Positions 1 to 8,455 of a DNA stretch of 64,000 bases are shown piece by piece. The DNA lies in contig NZ_CP006644.1 of assembly GCF_000512205.2 (NCBI RefSeq), positions 2,660,520 to 2,724,519 of the forward strand, given 5' to 3'. The notes below the pieces were generated by a model. It did no database searches. It saw only the letters and a program-made list of their open reading frames with translations, and had not been told where the DNA came from. The DNA is from Sphingomonas sanxanigenens DSM 19645 = NX02. Lineage in GTDB: Bacteria; Pseudomonadota; Alphaproteobacteria; Sphingomonadales; Sphingomonadaceae. The translations under genes were made by a program, and so were the position numbers. How positions within the stretch are numbered: the stretch's first letter is position 1; the number at the start of each line of letters is the position of its first letter.

Positions 1-19
1 AAGACAGGATCGAGGTCAT
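1..19 (-). CDS. gspJ: Start of a type II secretion minor pseudopilin J gene (partial)
   Basis: Only the first six codons (MTSILS) lie inside the window; the gene runs off the left edge. Its ATG overlaps the gspI stop codon as ATGA, the same coupling used between several other genes of this operon. The identity rests on gene order alone, since gspJ normally follows gspI. No pseudopilin motif is visible in the part present. Confidence 0.5.
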
Positions 20-390
20 TCGCGCGGCCTTACGATGGTGAGGCGCGCAGCCTGCAGGCCGGCCGCATCGAACACGGCGATATCGACGCGGGCGATGCGC
101 TGGTCGCCGGTCAGCGAGGTGCGGCGCTCCCACCGCCACTGGCGACCGCCATTCTCGGCCTTGCCGTCGCTCTTGCCAAGCGATGGCGCGAGCGGATCGC
201 TCAGGGTCTCGACCGCGACGTTGCGCGCCACCATCTGCCCCACGGTCTGCGTCTCGAGATCGGCCGTGCTGCGGATGGTCGCGCCCTCCAGCCGCAGCAA
301 CGCCAGCGCGGCGAGGCTGAACACGATCAGCGCGACGAGCATTTCGAGGAGGGTGAAGCCGGCTTCCCCCTCGGGTTCTCCCCTATCCAT
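16..390 (-). CDS. gspI: Type II secretion system minor pseudopilin GspI
   Basis: This 124-aa protein is a minor pseudopilin of the type II secretion pseudopilus, inserted in the inner membrane and acting in the periplasm. An 11-residue leader ends in Gly, followed by the prepilin peptidase site and hydrophobic helix (G|FTLLEMLVAL, then VFSLAALALL). The Glu at position +5 of the mature protein, needed for methylation and assembly, is present. The small C-terminal beta domain matches the usual GspI length of about 120 aa. Its start lies 8 bp inside the end of gspH and its stop overlaps the next gene, so translation is probably coupled. Confidence 0.9.
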   Translation of the reverse strand: MDRGEPEGEAGFTLLEMLVALIVFSLAALALLRLEGATIRSTADLETQTVGQMVARNVAVETLSDPLAPSLGKSDGKAENGGRQWRWERRTSLTGDQRIARVDIAVFDAAGLQAARLTIVRPRE

Positions 391-937
391 CGATCCGCAC
401 CGTACCGTCGGTATCGATCACCACGATGCTCCGCACGCCCTCGCGCAACAGCGTGACTTCCATGCGCTGGCTGGCGAGGCCGGTGGAATCGAAGGTTACC
501 CGGCTGCGGCCACCCGCGGCGACAGCGACGGTGCCGTCCGTCCATTCCTCGGGGCGGAAAGGCTTATCCGAGAGCGGTACCCAGCGGCCGGCGCGGCGCG
601 CCTCGAAGCGATAGCCCTGGGCGGAAACGCTGAGGTTGATGCTGTGCGATTCCACGACCGCCGCATCGCGCGCTGCCTTGGCGCGCGCCGCGAAACGCTC
701 GGCCTCATCGACCAGGCGGCCGCGCGGATCGGGCATCGCGAGCACCACCGCCGCCGACATCAACGCCACGATCGTGATCACGATCATCAGTTCGACAAGC
801 GTGAAGCCGTGTTCGGCGGCACGCCTCAGGGACGTGAAGCCGTGCTCGGCGGAACGCCTGAGAGACGTGAAGCCGCGTTCGGCGGAACGCCGCAAGGGCG
901 CGAAGCCCTGTGCCAGATCGCTCCGCCGCGAAGTCAT
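383..937 (-). CDS. gspH: Type II secretion system minor pseudopilin GspH with expanded leader
   Basis: A 184-aa minor pseudopilin with the prepilin motif G|FTLVELMIVITIVALMSAA and a C-terminal beta-rich domain. The ATG at 937 is preferred because it falls just after the gspG stop at 942; a longer reading frame from 1027 would run over gspG. The leader before the cleavage Gly is about 44 residues, much longer than usual. It is built of three in-frame 11-residue repeats of the pattern (S/P)LRR(S/A)AE(H/R)GFT, each ending in a copy of the GFT cleavage context. Only the last copy is followed by the hydrophobic helix. A related unit is in gspG, so the leader probably grew by duplication. Confidence 0.88.
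   Translation of the reverse strand: MTSRRSDLAQGFAPLRRSAERGFTSLRRSAEHGFTSLRRAAEHGFTLVELMIVITIVALMSAAVVLAMPDPRGRLVDEAERFAARAKAARDAAVVESHSINLSVSAQGYRFEARRAGRWVPLSDKPFRPEEWTDGTVAVAAGGRSRVTFDSTGLASQRMEVTLLREGVRSIVVIDTDGTVRIDG
801..899. repeat. Three tandem 33-bp repeats within the gspH leader
   Basis: Three consecutive imperfect 33-bp units start at 801, 834 and 867, each beginning gtgaagccg and containing ttcggcgg or ctcggcgg; a degenerate fourth copy starts at 900. On the coding (minus) strand each unit encodes 11 residues ending in a GFT tripeptide, so copy number can change without a frameshift. Confidence 0.9.
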
Positions 938-941
938 CGGA

Positions 942-1466
942 TTACTGCCAGCTGCCGATATCGGCGTTGTCGTCCGTCCCGCCCTCGACGCCGTCGGCGC
1001 CATAGGACCAGATGTCGAACGGACCATTCCGGCCCGGCGCGCTATAATTGTACGGGCGGCCCCACGGATCGTCCGGCAGCTTCTTGATATAGCCGCCGCG
1101 CTGATAGCGTTGCGCGTTCTGCAGCGACGGCGGCGGGGTCAGCAGCGCCGAAAGACCATCCCCGGTCGACGGGTAGTTCAGGTTGTGCAGCCGGTACATC
1201 TCCAGCGCCTGCTCGATCGTGGCGATGTCCGCCTTGGCCTTGTCGACGCGGGCACGGTCCCCGGCGGGGATCACGTTGATCGCGACGATCGTGGCGAGCA
1301 GGCCGATGATCACGATCACGACCATCAACTCCACCAGCGTGAAGCCGTGTTCGGCGGAACGCCTCACGGGCGTGAAGCCGTCTTCGTCCGGCCGGCGTGC
1401 CGGCCCGGCCGCCAGGCGGCGGCGCAAGGAAGCAAGGATCGGGGAACTACGCATGAAAAACCTCAT
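942..1466 (-). CDS. gspG: Type II secretion system major pseudopilin GspG
   Basis: This 174-aa protein is the major pseudopilin that builds the periplasmic T2SS piston. After a leader of about 41 residues comes the cleavage motif G|FTLVELMVVIVIIGLLAT, then the typical GspG body with DDPWGRPYNY and the calcium-site-like C-terminus around GADGVEGGTDDNADIGSWQ. The start at 1466 is supported by an ATGA overlap with gspF. The leader is unusually long and contains one copy of the 33-bp unit that is tandem in gspH. Confidence 0.95.
   Translation of the reverse strand: MRFFMRSSPILASLRRRLAAGPARRPDEDGFTPVRRSAEHGFTLVELMVVIVIIGLLATIVAINVIPAGDRARVDKAKADIATIEQALEMYRLHNLNYPSTGDGLSALLTPPPSLQNAQRYQRGGYIKKLPDDPWGRPYNYSAPGRNGPFDIWSYGADGVEGGTDDNADIGSWQ
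1339..1371. repeat. Single copy of the gspH-type 33-bp unit in the gspG leader
   Basis: This unit differs from the first gspH unit (801-833) at only 3 of 33 positions by direct comparison. A further partial copy (gtgaagccg) begins at 1372. It encodes PVRRSAEHGFT immediately before and across the GspG cleavage site. Confidence 0.85.
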
Positions 1467-2707
1467 GATGCCGCCAGCGTTTCGAGCTGGAGGATAGGAA
1501 GCAGGATGGATAGCACGATCATGGCGACGATGCCGCCCATCAGCACGATGATCGCCGGCTCCAGCAGCGAGAGCGCCGCCGAGGTGAAGCCCTCGAACTC
1601 GCGTTCCAGATAGTCCGCCGCGCGTTCCAGCATCGTGTCCAATCGCCCCGACGCCTCGCCGGAAGCGGCGAGATAGACCAGCAGCGGCGGAAAGATGTCG
1701 GCGCGGCGCAGCGCCGCCGACAGACTGCCGCCGCCTCTGATGGCTTCGACGATCTCATCGGTCGCCGCCCGCAGTGCGCGATTGTGAACGGTCTGGCTGG
1801 TCAGCGCGAGGCCTTCCAGCAGCGGCAGGCGCGAGGCGATCATCGTCGAAAGCGTGCGCGCCATCTGCGCGGCATGGAGATCGCGGATCAGCCGGCCGAT
1901 GAACGGAATGCGCAGCAGCATGCGATCGAAGCGCAAGCGGATGCCGGGGTCCTTCAGCGCGCGCCAGCTGACGAACCCGATCAGGGCGATCGCCAGCAGC
2001 AACGCCCACCACCAGCCGCTGAGAAAGTCCGAAAGACCGATGACGATCCGCGTCAGCAGCGGCAGTTCCTGCCCCACCGTATCGAACTGTTCCACCACCT
2101 GCGGCACGACGAAGATCATCAGCGCCATCACCACGCCCATCGCCACGAAGGCGAGGACGGTCGGGTAGGCGAGCGCGGTCATCACCTTGGAGCGCATGTG
2201 CGCCTGGCGTTCGAGGAGATCGGCCTGGCGTTCGAGGATCGACGGCAAGGTGCCCGAGCCTTCGCCGGCGGACACCATCGCGCGATAGAGCGGCGGAAAG
2301 CTCTTCGGCTCGCGGCCCATCGATTCCGACAGTCGGCGGCCTTCGACGACGCCGGCATGGACGCGCTCGAGCACCGCGCGGACGTGCGGCTGTTCGGTCT
2401 GGCGCGAGATGGTGCGGAGCGATTCCTCCAGCGGGCTGACCTGGATCAGCGTCGCGAGCTGGCGGGTGAACAGCGTCAGCGCCTTGCCCGACATGCGCCG
2501 CGGGCCGAACAGGCTGCCGCCCGCCAGCAGCGGACGCGCCCGCGTTGCCGCCGCCGCGCCGCCGCCGCCGCTGCCGGCCTCGATTCGAACGACATAGAGG
2601 CGGCGTTTGTCGAGCCGCGCCCGCGCATCCTCGATTGTCGGCGCCGCAACGCTGCCGCGCCGCTCACGACCGCCGGTGTCGAGCGCAAGATAATCGAAAT
2701 CAGGCAT
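1463..2707 (-). CDS. gspF: Type II secretion system inner-membrane platform protein GspF
   Basis: A 414-aa polytopic inner-membrane protein that couples the GspE ATPase to pseudopilus assembly. Two copies of the T2SSF domain are visible, one from about residue 70 (LTLFTRQLATLIQVSPLEESL) and one from about 270. The hydrophobic segments are near residues 170-195, 220-245 and 380-405. Length and architecture match the family. It starts 7 bp after the gspE stop and its own stop overlaps the gspG start. Confidence 0.95.
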   Translation of the reverse strand: MPDFDYLALDTGGRERRGSVAAPTIEDARARLDKRRLYVVRIEAGSGGGGAAAATRARPLLAGGSLFGPRRMSGKALTLFTRQLATLIQVSPLEESLRTISRQTEQPHVRAVLERVHAGVVEGRRLSESMGREPKSFPPLYRAMVSAGEGSGTLPSILERQADLLERQAHMRSKVMTALAYPTVLAFVAMGVVMALMIFVVPQVVEQFDTVGQELPLLTRIVIGLSDFLSGWWWALLLAIALIGFVSWRALKDPGIRLRFDRMLLRIPFIGRLIRDLHAAQMARTLSTMIASRLPLLEGLALTSQTVHNRALRAATDEIVEAIRGGGSLSAALRRADIFPPLLVYLAASGEASGRLDTMLERAADYLEREFEGFTSAALSLLEPAIIVLMGGIVAMIVLSILLPILQLETLAAS

Positions 2708-2714
2708 TCAAGCC

Positions 2715-4295
2715 TCACGCATCGATCGTCTCGCGGCGGGAGACACGCACCGCTTCCTCCGGCGTGGTTACTCCCTCCCGGACCAGCGCACGTGCGGCCG
2801 CGGTGAGATCGGTCGTGTTTCGGAAGGCGTGGCGGGAGATCGCGACCTCGTCCCCGCCCTCGTTGATCAGCCGGCGGATCGTATCGTCGACGCGGACCGC
2901 TTCATAGACGCCGATACGCCCCTTGAAGCCGGTACCGTTGCAGTCGTTGCAGCCCTGCGGCTCATAGACCGTCGTGCCCGGCTCGATGCCGAGCAAGGCT
3001 GCAACCGACGCGCCTGCCGGCATCGGCTGGCGGCAGTTCGGACACAGCCGCCTTACCAGCCGCTGCGCGATCACCGCGCGCAAGGTCGAAGCGAGCAGAA
3101 AAGGCTCCACCTTCATGTCGCGCATGCGCGTGATCGCGCCGACCGCGTCGTTGGTGTGGACGGTCGAGAGGACGAGATGGCCGGTGAGCGAGGCCTGCAC
3201 CGCGATCTCGGCGGTCTCGCGGTCGCGGATTTCGCCGACCATCACCACGTCCGGATCCTGGCGCAGGATCGCCCGCAGCCCGGCAGCGAAGGTCAGGCCG
3301 ACCTTGGAATTGACCTGCGTCTGGCCGACACCCTCGACCGCATATTCGACCGGATCCTCGACGGTCAGGATGTTGCGCGATCCGTCGTTCAGCAGGCGCA
3401 GGCTGGCATAGAGCGTCGTCGTCTTGCCCGAGCCGGTCGGACCGGTGACGAGGATGATCCCGTTGGGTTCGGTCAACGCCTCGCGCAGCAGCGCATGCAT
3501 CGCCGGCGCCATGCCCAGCGCATCGAGCGTGATGCCGGCATTCTCCTTGTCGAGGATACGCAGCACCACCCGCTCGCCGGCGCGGCTCGGGAGCGTGGAA
3601 ACGCGCACGTCGAGCAGCTTTCCGGCGAGGGTCAGGCCGATGCGGCCATCCTGCGGCACGCGGCGCTCGGCGATGTCGAGCCGCGCCATGACCTTGATGC
3701 GGCTGACGACGACCGGCGCGACATGCGGCGGCATCCGCAACGTCTCGCGCAGCACGCCGTCGACGCGCATGCGCACGACGAGGCCGGTTTCATAGGGCTC
3801 GATATGGATATCCGACACGCCCTGCCGCGCGGCCTCGGCGATGATGCCGTTGATCAGACGGATCGCCGGCGCATCGTCGGCGGTATCGAGCAAGTCGTCC
3901 GCAGTCGGCAGGTCGGTCGCCAGCAGGTCGAGCTCATCGCCCAGCCCCAGCGAACCCGCCGCCATCGCCGCCGCCTGTCCGTCCATCGCGTACCGGTTGG
4001 ACAGCAGCCAGTCGAACTCGATCGCGGGCACCTGGGTGACGTCGAAAGCGCGGCCGAGATAGCGCCGCACCTCCAGCAGCACGCGCGGGTTCCCGCCCTC
4101 GCGCAAGGTCACGGCATAGCCGCCCGCCTCGTCCGGTCCGTTGAGAACGACGCCGAACTTGCGGGCGAAGCCGTAGGGAATGGCATAGACCGTCTCGGCC
4201 GCGGGTACGGAAGCCACATCGGCCGCAGCCATCGCGGCGGCGGCCTCGGCTTCGGTGTCGACCGCCATCGCCTCGCCGCCCTTGCGGATTCTCAT
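2715..4295 (-). CDS. gspE: Type II secretion system ATPase GspE
   Basis: The cytoplasmic AAA-type ATPase that powers pseudopilus extension, 526 aa. Visible elements are an N-terminal GspE domain, then the catalytic domain with Walker A GPTGSGKTTT, an Asp box, Walker B (DPDVVMVGEIRD) and a His box (GHLVLSTVHTND). A tetracysteine zinc motif (CPNCRQ and GCNDCNGTGFKGR) follows. The ATG at 4295 was chosen because a GAGGA-like ribosome site precedes it and it lies just after the gspD stop; reading further upstream would overlap gspD. A second in-frame ATG at 4268 is also possible. Confidence 0.95.
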   Translation of the reverse strand: MRIRKGGEAMAVDTEAEAAAAMAAADVASVPAAETVYAIPYGFARKFGVVLNGPDEAGGYAVTLREGGNPRVLLEVRRYLGRAFDVTQVPAIEFDWLLSNRYAMDGQAAAMAAGSLGLGDELDLLATDLPTADDLLDTADDAPAIRLINGIIAEAARQGVSDIHIEPYETGLVVRMRVDGVLRETLRMPPHVAPVVVSRIKVMARLDIAERRVPQDGRIGLTLAGKLLDVRVSTLPSRAGERVVLRILDKENAGITLDALGMAPAMHALLREALTEPNGIILVTGPTGSGKTTTLYASLRLLNDGSRNILTVEDPVEYAVEGVGQTQVNSKVGLTFAAGLRAILRQDPDVVMVGEIRDRETAEIAVQASLTGHLVLSTVHTNDAVGAITRMRDMKVEPFLLASTLRAVIAQRLVRRLCPNCRQPMPAGASVAALLGIEPGTTVYEPQGCNDCNGTGFKGRIGVYEAVRVDDTIRRLINEGGDEVAISRHAFRNTTDLTAAARALVREGVTTPEEAVRVSRRETIDA

Positions 4296-4305
4296 CCCCG
4301 GATCC

Positions 4306-6576
4306 TCACTTCGGCTCCAGCCCGGTCGCGGGATCGACCGGCCGGATCGTTGAGGTCGAACCGCGGACTTCGGGGCGGATGATCGCAGGTTCTGCCGGTG
4401 CCGGCGGCGGCGCGGTTTCAGCACCCGGCGCGGGCGCCGCAACCGCATCGCCAGGAACAAGCTGGGACGCCGGAATCGGCGGCGCAGCGCCCATATACTC
4501 GCGCACCAGTTCGTCGATCGTCGGCTCGCGCTCGGGTCGCGCATCGAGTTGCTGCTGGCGCATGTAGCCGTAGCGGCGCTCGGAAACCTCGCGCGAATCC
4601 GCGGCGGTGCGCAGGATCGTCGGGCGGATGAACACCATCAGGTTGGTCTTGGCGCGCGACCGCGCCTTGGAGCGGAACAGCACACCGAGCCCGGGAAGGT
4701 CGCCGAGGAACGGGATCTTTTCGACCGTGCGCCGCTCATTGTCGTCGAGAAGGCCACCGATGCCGACGATCTCGCCGTCGTCGATCGTAATCGTCGTCTC
4801 GATCTCGCGCTTGTTGAGGATCAGGTCCGAGAAATCCTCGCTCACCGGGCCGGCGATCGAGCTGACCTCCTGCCGCAGTTCCAGCTTCACCGTGCCGCCC
4901 GCGTTGATCACCGGTTTCACCTCCAGCGAGATGCCGACATTCTGGCGCTGAACGGTGCGGAACGCATTGTCGAAATTGTTGCTGAGCGCCTGGCCGGTGG
5001 TGATCGGGATTTCCTGCCCGACGAGGATGCGCGCTTCCTGATTGTCGAGCGTCATCACCGAAGGCGCAGACAGCAGGTTGGACTGGTTGTCCGACTTCAC
5101 CGCGTTGACGATCGCGCCGAGGATCAGGTCGCTCCCGATCTTGGTCGCGAAACCGGCAAAGCCCCCCTGCGCCGCGAGGATCTGCTGCGCCGCGTTCTGC
5201 TCGAGCAGGTCGGTAACCGCGGAGTTGGTGCTGGTGGTGACGGTGTCGCCGTTGATGACGGTGGTCGTAGAGCTCAGCTCCCGCGCGCCGATCGCACCGG
5301 CGATCGAAAGGATGCTCGGCGAGCTGTTCGAATAGTTGGTGACGGCGAAAGGCGCGTTCTTGCCGCCGAAGAGGAGCTGGACGCCGAGCCGCTTGGCGGT
5401 CGCGTCCGAAATTTCGGCGATGACCGCCTCGACCAGCACCTGCTCGCGCCGGGTGTCGAGTTGGCGGACGACCTCGCCGAGCGTGCGCTGGATCTCGGGC
5501 GGCGCGGCGATGACGAGCGCATTGGCACCCTCGAATCGGGTGATGATCGCGGGTCCACGACCGGCGATGCCGCCATTGCCGCCGGAACCGGTGGCCGCGG
5601 GGGCGGCCGAGGCCGCCGGGCTCGGCGAAGGCGTAGGAGCCGGCGCATCGGACGCGGATCCGCCCGATCCGCTCGTGCTGCTGCGGCGGCTGAGCCCCGA
5701 GCTCGAGGAGGAGGAATAGCTCGGCTGCTGGCCGACGAGCTGCTGCAGCACCGGCAGCATTTTTTCGGCATCGGCATGCTGCAGCCACAGCACGCGAATC
5801 TCCGTGCCGGTGGCGGCGCGGCGATCGAGATCGGCGGCGATGTCGGCAAGCCGTGCAACGGTGGGCCCGTCGCCGCGCAGCGCGATCGAGTTGGAGCTGT
5901 CGATGGCGACGATCGTTGCGGCCGGGCCGCGCGCTGCGGCGCCCTCCCCGCCACCGGTGCCGACGAGCTGCTGCAGAGACTGCGCGATCTCACGCGCGCC
6001 CGCATTCTTCAACGGCACCAGCCGGGTCGTCGCGCTGTCGCGGTCGATCTCGGCGATCACCTGGCGGATGCGGCGGATATTGTCGGCGAAATCGGCGACG
6101 ACCACCGAATTGCCCGAGCGGTTGGCGGTGACCGAGCCCTCGCGGCTGACCAGCGGACGGATCGTCTCGACCGCAGAGGTCGCATCGATCGACTTCAGGC
6201 GGAAGATCTCGGTAACGAAGGCATTGCGCGGCGCGCGGCTGGCGCCGCCGACGGCGCCGGGCTGCGAGGCGGCGCCATCGGCCGGCTGAATGCGGAACGC
6301 CCCGCTTGCGGTCGGCACCGCGATCAGGCCGTTGGCGCGAATCGTCGAAAGGAAGATCTCGAAATATTCGCTGCGCGACAGCGGCCGATCGGTCACCACC
6401 GACACCTTCCCCTGCACGCGCTGGTCGATGATGAAGGTCCGCCCGGTCACGCGCGCGGCGTCCTGGATGAACGCGCGGATGTCCGCATCGCGCACATTGA
6501 GCGTCTGCTGCGCATGGAGCGGCAACGGCGCAGCCAGCGCGAGCGCGAGGCCGATGGTCAGGAGATGCTTCTTCAT
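4306..6576 (-). CDS. gspD: Type II secretion system outer-membrane secretin GspD
   Basis: A 756-aa secretin forming the outer-membrane exit pore. A signal peptide (MKKHLLTIGLALALAAPLPLHA) is followed by the N0 domain (LNVRDADIRAFIQDAARVTG) and N1-N3 repeats. A Ser/Pro/Ala-rich low-complexity loop lies inside N3, roughly residues 290-345. Next comes the secretin domain with VLVEAVIAEISDA, and the tail carries the VPFLGDLP-like motif (here IPFLGDLPGLGVLFR). The C-terminal Pro/Ala-rich extension could be the pilotin-binding S-domain. The start overlaps the gspC stop as ATGA. Confidence 0.95.
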   Translation of the reverse strand: MKKHLLTIGLALALAAPLPLHAQQTLNVRDADIRAFIQDAARVTGRTFIIDQRVQGKVSVVTDRPLSRSEYFEIFLSTIRANGLIAVPTASGAFRIQPADGAASQPGAVGGASRAPRNAFVTEIFRLKSIDATSAVETIRPLVSREGSVTANRSGNSVVVADFADNIRRIRQVIAEIDRDSATTRLVPLKNAGAREIAQSLQQLVGTGGGEGAAARGPAATIVAIDSSNSIALRGDGPTVARLADIAADLDRRAATGTEIRVLWLQHADAEKMLPVLQQLVGQQPSYSSSSSSGLSRRSSTSGSGGSASDAPAPTPSPSPAASAAPAATGSGGNGGIAGRGPAIITRFEGANALVIAAPPEIQRTLGEVVRQLDTRREQVLVEAVIAEISDATAKRLGVQLLFGGKNAPFAVTNYSNSSPSILSIAGAIGARELSSTTTVINGDTVTTSTNSAVTDLLEQNAAQQILAAQGGFAGFATKIGSDLILGAIVNAVKSDNQSNLLSAPSVMTLDNQEARILVGQEIPITTGQALSNNFDNAFRTVQRQNVGISLEVKPVINAGGTVKLELRQEVSSIAGPVSEDFSDLILNKREIETTITIDDGEIVGIGGLLDDNERRTVEKIPFLGDLPGLGVLFRSKARSRAKTNLMVFIRPTILRTAADSREVSERRYGYMRQQQLDARPEREPTIDELVREYMGAAPPIPASQLVPGDAVAAPAPGAETAPPPAPAEPAIIRPEVRGSTSTIRPVDPATGLEPK

Positions 6577-7424
6577 TGTCTCGCAATCGTGATGACGAGG
6601 GGAATGACCTGTGATCCGCGTTCGACCTGCAGGCTGATATTGCCGCCCTTGCCGCCGGCCTCGGTGGCCATGCGTTCGAGGTCGCTGGCGTTGGTGATCT
6701 TCTGGTTGTTCACCGAGACGATGATGTCCCCGTCCTGCAGCCCGGCGACGCGGAAGGCAGTGCCCGCGCCCTTGGGCTTCACGACGAAGCCGGTGATCTG
6801 GCCCTGATCCAGCCGCGGCGCGAAATCGATCTCGCCGAGCAACTGCTGCGGCGCCACCGTCTGCGATCCGGGTACCGCCGCAGCCGTCGGCGAATCGAGC
6901 AATGTGCTGGTGTCCGACTGATCGGGCACCGCCGGCGGCGGCGCCGCGCCCGACTGATCGAGGAAAAGCTGCTCGTCGGCGCCGCCGCGGCTGATCGTCA
7001 CGCCATCGAACTGTACCATCTTGAGCGTGACGCCGGGGATGATCTCGTCGCCCACCGCATAGCTGTTCTGCACGCCGTCGGGCCCGCCGATGATCGCCGA
7101 GCCGCGCCCCATCGCCTCGTCGACGCGCACGCCGAACAATGTGAGTTGCAGCGAGGTGACGACGGCTTCGGCAGGGCCCGCCTGCTGGCGGAAAAAGGGA
7201 TCGAATCCACCCAGCAGCCGGGCGCGCGACTCGGCGCCCTGGACGATCCCGTTCTGCGGGCGCCAGTCTCCGAGCGGGCCGACCGGCGTGACGACGGCCC
7301 ACAGCAGGCGCGCGCACTGCACCGCCAGCACCAGCAGCAATAAAAGCTCGACGACCCCGTAAGCGCTGGTGCGGGGCAAGCGTCGCAACAGCCGCTTCGC
7401 GCGCGGATCCAAGGCGATACGCAT
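6573..7424 (-). CDS. gspC: Type II secretion system inner-membrane protein GspC with PDZ domain
   Basis: A 283-aa bitopic inner-membrane protein linking the platform to the secretin and probably selecting cargo. It has a short cytoplasmic N-terminus, one transmembrane helix (about 24-45, VVELLLLLVLAVQ) and a periplasmic homology region. A C-terminal PDZ domain spans about 190-280 (GFVVKPKGAGTAFRVAGLQDGD). The ATG at 7424 follows a GGGGGTG ribosome site and is preferred over an upstream ATG at 7472. It is the first gene of the gspC-J operon. Confidence 0.9.
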   Translation of the reverse strand: MRIALDPRAKRLLRRLPRTSAYGVVELLLLLVLAVQCARLLWAVVTPVGPLGDWRPQNGIVQGAESRARLLGGFDPFFRQQAGPAEAVVTSLQLTLFGVRVDEAMGRGSAIIGGPDGVQNSYAVGDEIIPGVTLKMVQFDGVTISRGGADEQLFLDQSGAAPPPAVPDQSDTSTLLDSPTAAAVPGSQTVAPQQLLGEIDFAPRLDQGQITGFVVKPKGAGTAFRVAGLQDGDIIVSVNNQKITNASDLERMATEAGGKGGNISLQVERGSQVIPLVITIARQ

Positions 7425-7621
7425 CAAACACCCCCGATCCGGCCGCGCTAGGGGCCAGATGTGACGGAACAATGACTCTCTGGTGACGGATTTTCTGCAA
7501 TCCGGGCAAGCCCAAATCGTCAGGCGCGATCCTCTGGCGGAAATCGCCGTCTTCCGACCTCCGCGAAATTGATCGTGCCCGCTCGGCGCTTTAGACGCAA
7601 CCGCGGATCAAGGAGTGCAAC
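7425..7621. promoter_or_regulatory. Divergent intergenic region between gspC and the dioxygenase gene
   Basis: These 197 bp separate two divergent units, so promoters for the gsp operon (minus) and the dioxygenase gene (plus) must lie here or upstream. A clear ribosome site (aaggag) precedes the ATG at 7622. I could not assign convincing -35/-10 boxes. Confidence 0.4.
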
Positions 7622-8254
7622 ATGGACATCGCATCGCGGCTGTTGGGAACCCCGGGTGTGCAGAAGGTGCCGAGCCCGAAGCTCGACCTTTTCATCAACA
7701 AGAAGTTCCTGTCGGCCGAGGAATGCGCGGCGCTGATCGAGCGGATCGATGCCAAGCGCCGCCCCTCCACCGTGTCCGACGACATGGGCGACAAATATTT
7801 CCGGACCAGTGAGACCTGCGACCTCAGCTGGGACGATCCGGTTGCCATCGCACTCGACGACAAGATCGCGGGGTTCATGGGCATGGACGCGGCGCTCGGC
7901 GAGCCGCTGCAGGGCCAGCGTTATGCGGTGGGCCAAGAGTTCAAGGCGCACACCGACTATTTCGAGGTCAACGGGCCCGACTACGTCAAATATTGCAGCG
8001 AGACCGGCCAGCGCACCTGGACGGCGATGATCTATCTCAACACGCCCGAAGCCGGCGGCGCGACGCGCTTCAAGGTGATCGACAAGATCGTCCAGCCCGA
8101 AGAGGGCAAGCTGCTGATGTGGAACAATCTGCGCGCCGATGGATCGGGGAACGTTGCCACGCTGCATCACGCGATGAAAGTGCGTGCGGGTTATAAGTAT
8201 GTGATCACCAAATGGTATCGCCAGCGCCCCTGGCCGCGGCCCGCCGCGGGCTAG
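7622..8254 (+). CDS. 2-oxoglutarate/Fe(II)-dependent dioxygenase, prolyl 4-hydroxylase type
   Basis: A 210-aa cytoplasmic protein of the P4H-like dioxygenase family, which hydroxylates peptide or small-molecule substrates using Fe(II), O2 and 2-oxoglutarate. The metal triad is visible as H110-x-D112 (KAHTDYF) and the distal H182 (LHHAMKV). K192 sits ten residues later, where these enzymes bind 2-oxoglutarate. The flanking core motif WTAMIYLNTPEAGGATRF is typical. The ribosome site AAGGAG supports the start. The substrate cannot be predicted; its place between the T2SS operon and a lipoprotein/receptor pair does not identify one. Confidence 0.85.
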   Translation: MDIASRLLGTPGVQKVPSPKLDLFINKKFLSAEECAALIERIDAKRRPSTVSDDMGDKYFRTSETCDLSWDDPVAIALDDKIAGFMGMDAALGEPLQGQRYAVGQEFKAHTDYFEVNGPDYVKYCSETGQRTWTAMIYLNTPEAGGATRFKVIDKIVQPEEGKLLMWNNLRADGSGNVATLHHAMKVRAGYKYVITKWYRQRPWPRPAAG

Positions 8255-8455
8255 CGATAACCGCCTGTGGCGTAAATGCCACAGCCGAGCCTGTCATAAA
8301 ATCGCAACTCCGCTGACTTCGATGAGTCATCGAACCACAACCCCGGTGTCATGCGCCACGCTTAGGGCCCCCCGGAGGGCGGCAGGGGGCGCGGCCGAAT
8401 CCAGCATTTTCCCCTTTCGCTCCGATACCCGAAGCTAACCGGAGCGTAGACGATA

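Noticed and set aside
801-899. CRISPR-like array in the gsp operon
   Set aside because: The units are directly adjacent with no spacers and are in frame within gspH, so they are a coding tandem repeat.
4296-4544. N-terminal extension of GspE
   Set aside because: The open frame continues upstream to 4544 but this part overlaps gspD and is Arg-rich; the ATG at 4295 with its ribosome site fits the family length.
4549-6807. A 752-residue open frame on the plus strand opposite gspD
   Set aside because: It mirrors the secretin gene on the other strand, is full of Arg/His/Asp typical of GC-rich shadows, and has no domain or ribosome site. GspD and GspC explain the region fully.
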